From Nautilus pompilius (taxonomy: Eukaryota > Mollusca > Cephalopoda > Nautilida > Nautilidae): a stretch of 64,000 nt of DNA. The position numbers were made by a program, and so were the translations under genes. The stretch spans positions 365,629 to 429,628 of the forward strand of contig JACATO010002193.1 of the NCBI GenBank assembly GCA_018389105.1. Reading direction: 5' to 3'. This document shows positions 1 to 12,600 of the stretch, in pieces. How positions within the stretch are numbered: the stretch's first letter is position 1; every line of letters starts with the position of its first letter. The notes under the pieces are model-generated. The model ran no database searches, had not been told where the DNA came from, and worked only from the letters and a program-made list of their open reading frames with translations.

Positions 1-227
1 CCTTTAAGGATAGGAATTTAGGCACGGAACCATCCTCTGGGAGGATTGAACATCTAGAAGAAAAGGAAAGGCGCGTAAATGTCTCGGCGTTTTTAGAACT
101 GGGTGACAACGGACGTATGGAGATGGAGGAGATCAAAACGGAGAGCCGGGACGGTATTAGACAGTGGGGCTAAGTGCTCAATACATGATCAGGGCGGTGA
201 ACCAGTATCCAGTCTTAGTTATTGATT

Positions 228-627
228 ACCCATTGGGGATTGTAGTACACGAAATGGCGCACTCCATTGTGGATACCGCGGGTTATATGTGAAGAAGATG
301 GGTTAGGGGGGGCTCAGGCTCAGGAACACCCATTGGGGATTGTAGTACACGAGATGGCGCACTCCATTGTGGATACCGCGGGTTATATGTGAAGAAGATG
401 GGTTAGGAGGGGCTCAGGCTCAGGAACACCCATTGGGGATTGTAGTACACGAGATGGCGCACTCCATTGTGGATACCGCGGGTTATATGTGAAGAAGATG
501 GGTTAGGGGGGGCTCAGGCTCAGGAACACCCATTGGGGATTGTAGTACACGAGATGGCGCACTCCATTGTGGATACCGCGGGTTATATGTGAAGAAGATG
601 GGTTAGGGGGGCTCAGGCTCAGGAACA
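228..627. repeat. 100-bp tandem repeat, four copies
   Basis: Units start ACCCATTGGGGATTGTAGTA at 228, 328, 428 and 528, and are nearly identical (single-base differences and one G-run length change). The high identity means recent expansion. It would fall in or after the next, unseen gene A exon region. Confidence 0.9.
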
Positions 628-1790
628 AGATCAAAAATAAGGAAACCGGCTCGAAGAGATTACGTGGATAGTAGATCAGATGACCTACTAATAGAAATGG
701 CGCGATCGGGTAGAGAGTATGAAAGAATAAAAAGAGCAGGCAAAAATGTCCAAATTACATAAGGAATAAAGCAGCCAGCAGTTACAACAGTTGGAAACCG
801 AGTTCTATGGCAGCCCAAAACCAGGCGGTCATCAGCAACTGCCATAGAGTCAGAATCTTTCACAGTGGACATTAGTCAAAATGCAGAATGTATGAGGCCA
901 ATGAAGAAACAGTGGCTCGCACAGTGATGAGATACATGACGCCAGCCAATGGTTCTCGCAAAACAACAATAGAAATAAAATGTTGCGTGAACTATGCACC
1001 AGTCATTGTGTAAAAATTGATAATGTAGAAACAAGTATTCAGTGGTCGAAACGTTGAGCTGAAAGGACAAAGAGGGTAAAGATGCTTTGGTATAAGAACA
1101 GGGGGGGATGCAATTCCATAGAGTAGACAGTATTCGTGGACAAGACAGACAGGAAAGCTAAGATAACAGGTATAGCTTGCCTGCCTCCGTAGGCTACAGC
1201 GTCGAAGAACAATAACAGGTATCTAAGGTCACGACAAAGAAACATGAAGATTACGCAAAGAAGATGGGCAAGATCGTCCGATTAGGAGATCTTCCGAAAG
1301 CGGGTCGGCTTGGAACGACCAAGATTGTTCAAACGTGCTGCAACTCCTTAAACTTTGGTAGAGGCTCCGAGTTATATTCCGAAAACAGACCATTCCTTTT
1401 TATAGATTGTTATTATTATTTAGCATGGTAACTAGTTTTTCACACCTGGTGACCAGACAAAATAGGTTAACGTCCACGCCAGTGAAAGGTACAAGCATCA
1501 TTTCTAATGGTTAATTATCGACGCTCACTTCGCGGAGAATGAGATAGTACAGCGCGTAGCTTACTTGCTTATCATGATTGCAGCCACTCCGGTTTTTATC
1601 TCATCCATCTTGCAGACTAGAACGTCCCCCCCCACCCCACCCCATTCCACGGGTTTTCTCCAAGGTGCTCCAATTTTCTTGCAATTACGAGAAAGCTTCT
1701 CGGTTCTTCCCATCACCGAAGCGGATCACATCGCCGCGAAAACAGAAAAATCCACACATTTTGTTTTCGGGTGAGAAAGAGAACGCTTAC
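628..1790. other. No recognisable gene
   Basis: I searched the minus strand for the next gene A ZP-C exon (Cys, then AFRF-like motif) and found none. There are only short open frames without splice context and mixed-composition DNA. Confidence 0.6.
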
Positions 1791-1866
1791 CCACGTTCGT
1801 CTAGGACTCGCACTTCTGGGCTCCGGTCCTCGGAAGGCTTCGCGAGACAGGAAGTAACCCGTAGAC
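1791..1866 (-). CDS. Gene A exon: ZP-C strand ending at the conserved Gly-Cys
   Basis: This 76-nt exon (phase 1 in, phase 2 out) sits between GTGGCAG and GG|GTAAGC. It encodes G-LRVTSCLAKP, then SEDRSPEVRVLDERG, with the next exon expected to begin with Cys. In ZP-C this is the stretch with a conserved Cys, a Ser/Asp-rich loop and the L..GC motif. Gene B has an exon of exactly the same length and phase at 35975-36050 (VHVSDCEASP...LLGSDG). The following exon is not found before base 1, so the gene continues off the window. Confidence 0.72.
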
Positions 1867-4800
1867 CTGCCACCACTGAAAGGGAACGGGTTGGATTATA
1901 CAAGGGTTGACGATCGAACTGCTGATGTATATATTTATCGAAATAAGACAATACAATACTAAAAAGTAAGTTCTCATTTTAAAGCAACGTGCCAACTTGT
2001 TCGTTCGTTTTGCTTGATTTTTACTCTTCTAAATTAAATGTCTTGAATTATTTCTAAAAAATTAACCCTTTTTTTTGCTATCTTTTCCTAAAGAACTAGG
2101 CCCAGAAGCTGCCAAAGTACTCAGCTTAGTGATATACAAAGTAAATTCACTTTAATAAAGTGAAAAACGCAAGTAATATTCATTTTAAGGAAAATGCAGC
2201 CACGTTCAAGAGTCGTCGTTATTCTCTAGATGTCATGGTTAGATTCTTTAATGTAGATGGAAATCTCGGCCGTCAGTTCCTCTTATCTTCCTTTTAGAGC
2301 GATAAATGTACTGAATCAGAAACATTTTTTTTTTTTTTTTTTGGCTGTTCGGCTTTTAATTAAAATTCCTGCGTTCGGTTTTCTGAGGGCGAGGAACTGA
2401 TGCAAACAGAAATGGCAAACATACGGCGAAGACAGATTTCGGCGATTGATTCAACTGCACAAAATAAGCCGTCTTGTTTCTCCAGCGAGTCGACGAGATC
2501 GGGGGGGGGAGGAGGAGGAGGAGGAGGAGATAATTCCTTCACGAGACGTCTCCTTCTGTAGCTGTGTGGATTCCCCGTGGATTGAACTCGTGAAAAGAAA
2601 TCTGTTTCCGAACTGTTTGTTCTGGTGCGTGTTGATGGTCACGAACCAAAGTGGTTTAAACGTAGGGGGGGATGGGTGAAGAGGTCTGGCGCCTCGGTTT
2701 CGTTGAGTTGCTGAGCAGCGTGACTGGTCACGTGGTTTAAGATCACCCGCGTGATCACGGCAGTCGGTAAGTAGTTGGAGAACGACCTTTCAGTCCCCCT
2801 CCTCCCGTCTGGAGCTTTCGGTCGTCGCTTTAAATGAGGCATCCCGGTAGAGATGTTTTGTCGGATATTCGGAAACGGTAACCCGAAAGGTCGTCTGACT
2901 ACTACTGGGGGAATTCGAGACAAGATGTCTGTTTGACAGTGGGGGTTGTTTCCTATCTTTGACCAGGGGCTGCCAGCGAAACGAAACTGGATCAAAGATG
3001 TTAGTAGATGGAGGCGAGCGGAAGAATTAACATTGGACCGAGAGTATTTTCTTTTCTCTCTCTCTGACCGTTAAGTAAGAGTTTCAATTATGTTCAGCGT
3101 GAAATTATGACGTACTGTCAGTTGTTAATTAAAGTTTAGTAATTTCTTTTTGCTTTCTCGGTAATTGTAAAACGCGCATCGGATGTTGTTAGAAGTGTTT
3201 GGTTTCCGTTTGGCTTTCTCGGCAGCCACGTGACTTCCGTGTGGCTCTAATGGTATTCATGCGACGATTTTGTGCAGGCCAGGTCATCTCTGTGGATGCT
3301 CGCTCCGTCAGCCTCCTTTCACCAGTCTGGCCGAGAGCTCGGGGTCACTGTCGTGTTGGAGGATTAATCCCCGCCCACTGAGGGGTCTTCCTGAGGGAGT
3401 AGCATGAAGAGTGAGGACCCACCTGTACCTTATCTTCGATTGTGTGCAAGTCTCCCATATCCCTGACTGATATGCAGCCCCACACTTGTATTGATCGGCC
3501 CCTGTGCTTCCCTGTCTGCTATACCGCTTCCCCGTCCGCCTTCAAACAAACTTCCGTTGATTATCGCCAACCCCTTCAAACTGGGACTCATCTACAAAGA
3601 GGACCCCGTTGATTATCGTCAACCACTTCAAACTGGGAGTCATCTGTAAAGAGGACCCCGTTGATTATCGCCAACCCCTTTAAACTGGGACTCATCTGTA
3701 AAGAGGACCCCGTTGATTATCGCCAACCCCTTCAAACTGGGACTCATCTGTAAAGAGGATCTGGTTGATTAACTGGGACTCATCTGTAAAGAGGATCTGG
3801 TTGATTAACTGGGACTCATCTGTAAAGAGGACCCCCGTTGATTATCGCCAACCCCTTCAAACTGGGACTCATCTGTAAAGAGGATCTGGTTGATTAACTG
3901 GGACTCATCTGTAAAGAGGACCCCGTTGATTATCGCCAACCCCTTCAAACTAGGACTCATCTTCTATAAAAAGGATCACCACCTCCCCATTTCGGCCATC
4001 CCTCTGTACTCGGACTCATTTTCTATAAAGAAGACCACCACCTTTCGGGTTCGGCCATTCCCCCTGTCTCCTTTCTGCTGCTCATCTCAACCTCGCCGTT
4101 CGGTTTCTCCTCCTCAGCAAAGGTTTTCGGGTAGCCCCACCTCTCCTCAGACCACGTCTGGCTAATGTGTCTTACTGTGCTTGAAGAAACTTGAGCACTC
4201 GTCCTTGGAGCTGGGGCATTCGCAACATCTCTACTGGTTCATCGGACATCACGTAGAGAACATACCCCGAGGTACTTAACATCACCTCAGGAGAGGTCGG
4301 GCCTCCTTTCTCTGACTGTGTGCATTGTCATCAGTACCAGTTTCCCGTATCCTCCTCAGAGTCTTGCATACAGCTTCCGGGTGCGGATTCACTCAGCAAG
4401 AACAACAGGGCATAAGCGCTTTCCCAAATTTGAGGGCTGACAAGAACTCATAACGAATTCATTCTCTTATACTTTTGTTCTAACCGCGAAGTTAAAGGGC
4501 AGAGAAAAGCTAATATTTAAAAAGCATACTGCTAATGAATCTTCCATACGCCTTATATACATAATGGACAACACAATCGATACCATGCGGTTTAATAATA
4601 GGGAATTTCGAGATCTGAAGCCGGTCGTTGAGTATGGGGCATAGTTAACAATGTCGCGGTTTGCTTTGTGTTTGTAATTACCAGACTAATGAATGGATAA
4701 CACTGGCATTTCCGTCGTAATGGTGCGCATTAACCACGGCTGCGGATTTTACCGGTGTATTACGTATAGTGACCGCGTTGTCCGTAAACGGGGTCGAGCG

Positions 4801-5127
4801 ACGGAAGGGCTCCGGGGGTGTACAGGGGCCAGCGGTAAAACCTACCGCCTTCTAATAGTTCAGCCCTCAGGCGAATGGCGTCTCCAACGGTTACTGTGTG
4901 CATGCCTTCTCCCTTCTCGTCTACGACCCTCAGTGTCGCTCTGCCTGACACTTCCGTCACATTTCTCGTGATGGGCCTGCTGGAGAGAGAAGCAAAAGTA
5001 AAGATGATTAACAGCAGCAACCCGTAACATCCGGTTACGTTTATCAAATACTCCGCTAACATCACATTTGTCACATCTTTTATAACCAATTTGTTCAGTA
5101 GTCCTTAGTTTTCCATTTATTATTATG

Positions 5128-5167
<40 letters not shown>

Positions 5168-5199
5168 GATTATTATTATTATTATTATTATTGTTGTTG

Positions 5200-5236
<37 letters not shown>

Positions 5237-5237
5237 G

Positions 5238-5271
<34 letters not shown>

Positions 5272-8200
5272 GTTATTATTATTGTTGTTGTTGTTGTTGT
5301 TGGGTTTGTATACTTCTATTTCTTTGCTTACCAAAAGTTTTAAAATTTAAATTAAATTCTTTTAACATGAATGGGACCGAAAAAAACCAGTTTTATTCTC
5401 AAGACGATAGATGGAAATTATTAATGATAAAGCCATTGTTTACACATTAAAGATTTAGATTTTACACTCTATTATCCTGTTAAAACACTGGCATCCTCTC
5501 TATTAATCACTCCCCCCTCTCTCTATTCATCACTGAATCTCCCCCTCTCTCTCTATTCAACACTAAATCTCCCCCTCTCTCTCTCTATTCATCACTAAAT
5601 CTCCCCCTCTCTCTATTCATCACTAAATCTCCTCCTCTCTCTATCCATCACTAAATCTCCCCCTCTCTCTATTCATCACTAAATCTCCCCCCCTCTCTCT
5701 ATTCATTACTAAATCTCCCCCTCTCTCTATTCATCACTAAATCCCCCCTCTCTCTATTCATCACTAAATCTCCCCTCTCTCTCTATTCATCACTAAATCT
5801 CCCCCTCTCCTCTCTATTCATCACTAAATCTCCCCCTCTCTCTATTAATCACTCCTCCCCCTCTCTCTATTCATCACTGAATCTCCCCCTCTCTCTCTAT
5901 TCAACACTAAATCTCCCCCCCTCTCTCTCTATCATCACTAAATCTCCCCCTCTCTCTATTCATCACTAAATCTCCCCCCCTCTCTGTATTCTTCACTAAA
6001 TCTTCCCCTCTCTCTATTCATCACTAATCTCATCTCCCCCTCTCTCTCTATCCTCACTAATCTCCCCCCTCTCTCTTCATCACTAAATCTCCCCCTCTCT
6101 CTATTCATTACTAAATCTCCCCCTCTCTCTTCATCACTGAATCTCCCCTCTCTCTCTATTCATCACTAAATCTCCCCCTCTCTCTATTCAATAAATCTCC
6201 TCCTCTCGCTATCCATCACTAAATCTCCCCCTCTCTCATTCATCACTAAATCTCCCCCCTCTCTCTATTCATCACTAAATCTCCCCCTCTCTCTATTCAT
6301 CACTAAATCCCCCCTCTCTCTATCATCACTAAATCTCCCCTCTCTCTCTCTATTCATCACTAAATCTCCCCCTCTGTATTCATCACTAAATCTCCCCCTC
6401 TCTGTATTCATCACTAAATCTTCCCCTCTCTCTATTCATCACTAAATCTCCCCCTCTCTCTCTATTCATCACTAAATCTCCCCCCTCTCTCTATTCATCA
6501 CTAAATCTCTCCCTCTCTCTCTATTCATCACTAAATCTCCCCCCCTCTCTCTATTCATCACTAAATCTCTCCCTCTCTCTATTCATCACTAAATCTGCCC
6601 CCTCTCTCTATTCATCACTAAATCTCCCACTCCTCTCTCTCTATTCATCACTAAATCTCCCCCTCTCTCTATCCATCACTAAATCTCTCCCCTTTCTCTA
6701 TTCATCACTAAATCTCCCCCCTCTCTATTCATCACTGAATCTCCCCCTCTCTCTATTCATCACTAAATCTCCCCTCTCTCTATTCATCACTAATCTCTCC
6801 CCCCTCTATTCATCACTAAATATCCCCCCTCTCTATTCATCACTAAATCTCCCCCCTCTATTCATCACTAAATCTCCCCCCTCTCTATTCATCACTAAAT
6901 CTCCCCCCTCTCTATTCATCACTAAATCTCCCCCTCTATTCATCACTTAATCTCCCCCTCTCTCTATTCATCACTAAATCTCCCCCTCTCTCTATTCATT
7001 ACTAAATCTCCCCCTCTCTCTCTATTCATCACTAAATCCCCCCTCACTCTATTCATCACTAAATCTCCCCTCTCTCTCTCTATTCATCACTAAATCTCCC
7101 CCTCTCTCTATTCATCACTAAATCTCCCCCCTCTCTCTATTCATCATTAAATCTCCCTCTCTCTCTCTCTCTATTCATCACTAAATCCTCCCGCCTCCTC
7201 TATTCATCACTGAATCTCCCCCTCTCTCTATTCATCACTAAATCTCCCCCCTCTCTATTCATCACTAAATCTCCCCCTCTATTCATCACTAAATCTCCCC
7301 CTCTCTCTATTCATCACTAAATCTCCCTCTCTCTCTATTCATCACTAAATCTCCCCCTCTCTATTCATCACTAAATCTCCCCCTCTATTCATCACTAAAT
7401 CTCCCCCTCTCTCTATTCATCACTAAATCTCCCTCTCTCTCTCTCTATTCATCACTAAATCTCCCCCTCTCTATTCATCACTAAATCTCCCCCTCTCTCT
7501 ATTCATCACTAAATCTCCCCCCCTCTCTATTCATCACTAAATCTCCCCCTCTCTCTATTCATCACTAAATCTCCCCCTCTCTATTCATCACTAAATCTCC
7601 CCCTCTCTCTATTCATCACTAAATCTCCCCCTCTCTCTATTCATCACTAAATCTCCCCCCCTCTCTCTCTCTATTCATCACTAAATCCCCCCTCTCTCTA
7701 TTCATCACTAAATCTCCCCTCTCTCTCTCTATTCATCACTAAATCTCCCCCCTCTCTATTCATCACTAAATCTCCCCTCTCTCTATTCATCACTAAATCT
7801 CCCCCTCTCTCTATTCATCACTGAATCGCCCCCTCTCTCTATTCATCACTAAATCTCCCCCCTCTCTATTCATCACTAAATCTCCCCCTCTATTCATCAC
7901 TAAATCTCCCTCTCTCTCTATTCATCGCTAAATCTCCCCTCTCTATTCATCACTAAATCTCCCCCTCTCTCTATTCATCACTAAATCCCCCCTCTCTCTA
8001 TTCATCACTAAATCTCCCCCCTCTCTCTCTCTATTCATCACTAAATCTCCCCCTCTCTCTATTCATCACTAAATCTCCCCCTCTCTGTATTCATCACTAA
8101 ATCTCCCCCTCTCTCTATTCATCACTAAATCTCCCCCTCTCTCTCTATTCATCACTAAATCTCCCCCCTCTCTCTATTCATCACTAAATCTCTCCTCTCT

Positions 8201-9434
8201 CTCTATTCATCACTAAATCTCCCTCTCTCTATTCATCACTAATCTCATCTCTCTCCCCTCTCTCTATTCATCACTGAATCTCCCCCTCTCTATTCATCAC
8301 TAATCTCCCCCCGCTCTATTCATCACTGAATCTCCCCCTCTCTCTATTCATCACTAAATCTCCCCCCCTCTATTCATCACTAAATCTCCCCCTCTATTCA
8401 TCACTAAATCTCCCCTCTCTATTCATCACTAAATCTGCCCCCTCTCTATTCATCACTAATCTCCTCCCCCTCTCTATTCATCACTAAATCTCCCCCCTCT
8501 ACTCATCACTAAATCTCCCCTCTCTCTCTCTATTCATCACTAAATCTCCCCTCCTCTCTCTCTCTCTCTATTCATCACTAAATCTCCCCCTCTCTCTCCT
8601 CTCTCTCTATTCATCACTAAATCTCCCCCTCTCTCTCTCTATTCATACTAATCTCCCCCTCTCTCTCTCATTCATCACTAAATCTCCCTCTCTCAAAATT
8701 GAATTGAATTTTACCCAAAGCTTCAGGAGGCCTTTACGTTTCTGATGCTGTTCTCAGTTGAACTCACAATGGCGACCCTAATCCTAACGCCTTGTATGCC
8801 GTTTTGCTGGCGACAGAATGTCAACGCACCCGCCCACGGAGATCGACGCAGACGACACCCTGACGACGGTGGGGATGCTGCTGAAGTTGCACTCCACCTT
8901 GTAGACGATGTCGGAATTCTGAACGGCGAATTCGGCCTGTTGAACCAGCAGCCTGAGCCTGTAAACGCCCTCGTTCACCTGCTGACATGGAAGACAGAGA
9001 AAGTCGGGCGTGAGACCTGCGCTCAACAGTCTACAGTCTGCGCAGATCGACCCTTAAAGGTGTCGCTTGCGCTCTACTTCCGGTCTACCTTTTTTTACTC
9101 CACCGTCGTAGCAGACTTATGTATCACGCTATCGCGAGGGCTTTGGTGTTATCGACCGAGACCTTGAGCGGCTTCCTTCCTTCCTCTTACAGGCCGACCC
9201 CGACCTCCCCCCCCCCCACACAGATCAAATTTGCGGCAAAACAACAACGAAAGAAAGCAAGAAAGCGGATAAACTCAGCTTTTCTCCGGAATCGGTAAAC
9301 AGAAGAGGGGGGGGTTATAGCCAATTTCTTCGTTGAGCCATCTTAAACTTTGCTCCTTTTGTTCCCGATACTACGGTTTCTCTCTCTCTCCCATTGCTAA
9401 TGGACCAATCGCCCGTGGTATTTCTTTGACGAAA

Positions 9435-9482
<48 letters not shown>

Positions 9483-9490
9483 TGTGTGTG

Positions 9491-9522
<32 letters not shown>

Positions 9523-9639
9523 TGAAAAGAGATGGAGAGAGACAGAGAGGGAGAGAATGACGTCAGTTAGAGAGAGAGAGAGATAAAAAGAGATGGAGAG
9601 AGACAGAGAGGGAGAGAATGACGTCAGTTAGAGAGAGAA

Positions 9640-9674
<35 letters not shown>

Positions 9675-12600
9675 TGGAGAGAATGACGTCAGTTAGAGAG
9701 AGAGAGAGATATGAAAAGAGATGGAGAGAGACAGAGAGGGAGAGAATGACGTCAGTTAGAGAGAGAGAGAGAGAGATGGAGAGAATGACGTCAGTTAGAG
9801 AGAGAGAGAGAGAGAGATGGAGAGAATGACGTCAGTTAGAGAGAGAGAGAGATATGAAAAGAGATGGAGAGAGACAGAGAGGGAGAGAATGACGTCAGTT
9901 AGAGAGAGAGAGAGAGAAGATGGAGAGAGAGAGAGAGACAAAACTAAAATAAACCCTAAACCCTATATTCCATACGTTAAATCAATCTCTTTGGCGCATG
10001 TAGGAATAAAGACCGTTTAAAAAAATCCACGCACAAGAAAACAAAAGAAAGTCCCTTTACCTGTATTCCACACCTCGTGTTGTCGGTAATGTTCACCGTG
10101 AAAACGAATGGATCTGTCGAGGTTCCAGATCCTCGTCCAAGGCCAGAACACCTGGAACAGGATTTACTCCCGTCGACGGCGTAGATGTCAAACGGCTGGA
10201 ATACACTCTGACTGTAGTGGAATTCGATGCTGCCAGGCTGTCGGCACAGGTGACTGGCACGGACTCGCATCTGCGAAAAACACATCTCGCTATAACATAT
10301 GATAGTATTATAAGTATTGTGCAGTGGACAGAAAACCGTGTGGCAGGACAAGATCCAGGAATAACACTGCTGCTAAAACTGCCAGGGGGAAAGCTAAGCC
10401 ATCGTTTATATTTGTATTATTCGTTTTTTAAAGAAAATGCAAACGACGACGAATTTACTGTAGGTAACAGGGGGCTGTGCGACCCTTAATGCACAATATG
10501 GGGGTAGATCAGCGCATGCACGGTCGACTGGACAGTCGTTAGTGGATAACAAACGATACGCCCCCGCCTTGTCTTAGTCCCTGGTCGTCTTAAATATACT
10601 CATCGCTCGCCATCTTTTCGAACGGGAATATTCTTAATGTGATTTGCTTTTGGTAGGGAGGATAAAGGCAGAACTTAGACTTCCGTTTGTCGGGTATTCA
10701 ACTCATTCGTACCCGGTTTGTTTTCGGTTGACTGAACCACAGACTGAGGTGAGAAGTTTGGTTGTACGGGCGGAAACTTGGAAAAGCTGGGGGAAATTCC
10801 TAGGACGATACCAGGCTTTTTTTTTTTTTTTGACCTTGGCCTTGGCCGATAGGCGCCTACCTTCGTTGGCGAACGTTCGGGCGCCGACACAGAGGGCGGT
10901 AGCGTCAGGCTGCAGGTTTCCGAGAACTGGATGTCAGCGGCGGACGGCTCCGAGCAGGTCTTCAGGGTTCGCACGGTCAGTGTGTACGTCGCATTCCCGG
11001 TGTCCTGGATGAGCAGAGAGGACTGAAATAGCGCCCTTGCGGCGAATACTACAGATACAAGTAAAGTTGCGCCAACGCGCGGCATTTAGCGAAGTTCAGA
11101 GTCGACGTGACATCCACCGATTCTTTAAAATTCGATTATAAAGCGTTTATGTCGATAATTTGGATAGCGCCATTTTTTTTTTCTTCTTGTGTTTCTCCTC
11201 TGGAAAAAGATTGAAAGATGGAGCAACGCGAAAACTCATGGAAGCATCATGCAACACATCTTCTTGCACGACTATGATGCGCAATCGAACGGCGCATACA
11301 GCGCCATCTGGCACGACTATGATGCGTAATCGAACGGCGCATACAGCGCCATCTGGCACGACTATGACGCGTAATCGAACGGCGCATACGGCGCCATCTT
11401 GCACGACTATGATGCGTAATCGAACTGCGCATACAGCGCCATCTTGCACGACTATGACGCGTAATCGAACGTCATACGGCGCCATCTTGCACGACTATGA
11501 TGCGTAATCGAACGGCGCATACAGCGCCATCTGGCACGACTATAACGCGCAGCCGAGCGTCATACGGCGCCATCTTGCACGACTATGATGCGTAATCGAA
11601 CGTCATACGGCGCCATCTTGCACGACTATGATGCGTAATCGAACTGCGCATACAGCGCCATCTTGGTAGTTACTTGTTCAAAAAGTATGAAGATATTTTA
11701 CAAATTTGCAGTTATTACAAAAAGCGTTTTTTTTTGTTTCTTTTCAGTTAACAAGTAAATTAAGTATATATATATTTTTAGCGGACATCGGCAAGGCTGA
11801 AAGTTGTAGCATTTGAATTGATTGCGAAAAAAAAAGGGAAAACAAACATTAAGGTAAATATGTTTGCAAGAAGCAACAACAAATAACTCGCTTGTGGCTG
11901 AAATGACGATTGTATTGCTAAAAAATTCTAATAAACGTATCTAGCCTTTCTCCGGACTACTGATTGTCGGTAAACGACGGAATTTTCACCTGGATCATTA
12001 AAAGTATAACTTTGTTATTATAATTACCAGAGATGGTTTTTGTTGTTGTTGCTATTTAATAACTTAAATAAATTAAAACAATTATTTTCACGATTTTTTT
12101 TAAGTGTAAAACCATAATTATACAACGCATAATTTCCCAGGGTTCTTTGCGCGTACTCGCTTAATTTTCAAACATGGCCGATCTTGGCCGTTCAAGAAAA
12201 CTATGATCAGGGTAAAAGAAAACAGAAGGTGGCGAGGGGAATGCTGTTTGCGGAATTTCTCTGCAACAGATATCGTACCACGGTGTAGTGTATATAAGTA
12301 TGGTCCACCATTAGGATCTTTCGGGTAAAAGTACGGCTTGAAGAGATGTGGGTCAGGGTAGAAAGGCGCGACTAGAACCGCTTAACTTAGACAGGTGTCA
12401 CGTATTTTAATTTACCTACTTGCACTCCACAGTCGGGTTGTTGCCGGGTCAGTCCCTGGCTAAGATTGACCGAGAAGACGTAAGGGTCCAAGAGAGTTCC
12501 CTGGCCCCGAAGAGTCGCCGCCCGCTTTCCGCACGTGGATCGTTTGCCCAGGGCATACACGTCGTAGAATCTGTTCTCAGAGTCGGCGAAGACCAGCCCC

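Noticed and set aside
3890..4165. 91-codon plus-strand open frame, also present inverted at 53.9-54.1 kb
   Set aside because: It is antisense to the broken Tc1-like transposase; its conservation between the two sites reflects the element copies, not a gene.
9333..9560. Open frame with a Cys-Val repeat
   Set aside because: It is a (GT)n microsatellite, not a cysteine-rich peptide gene.
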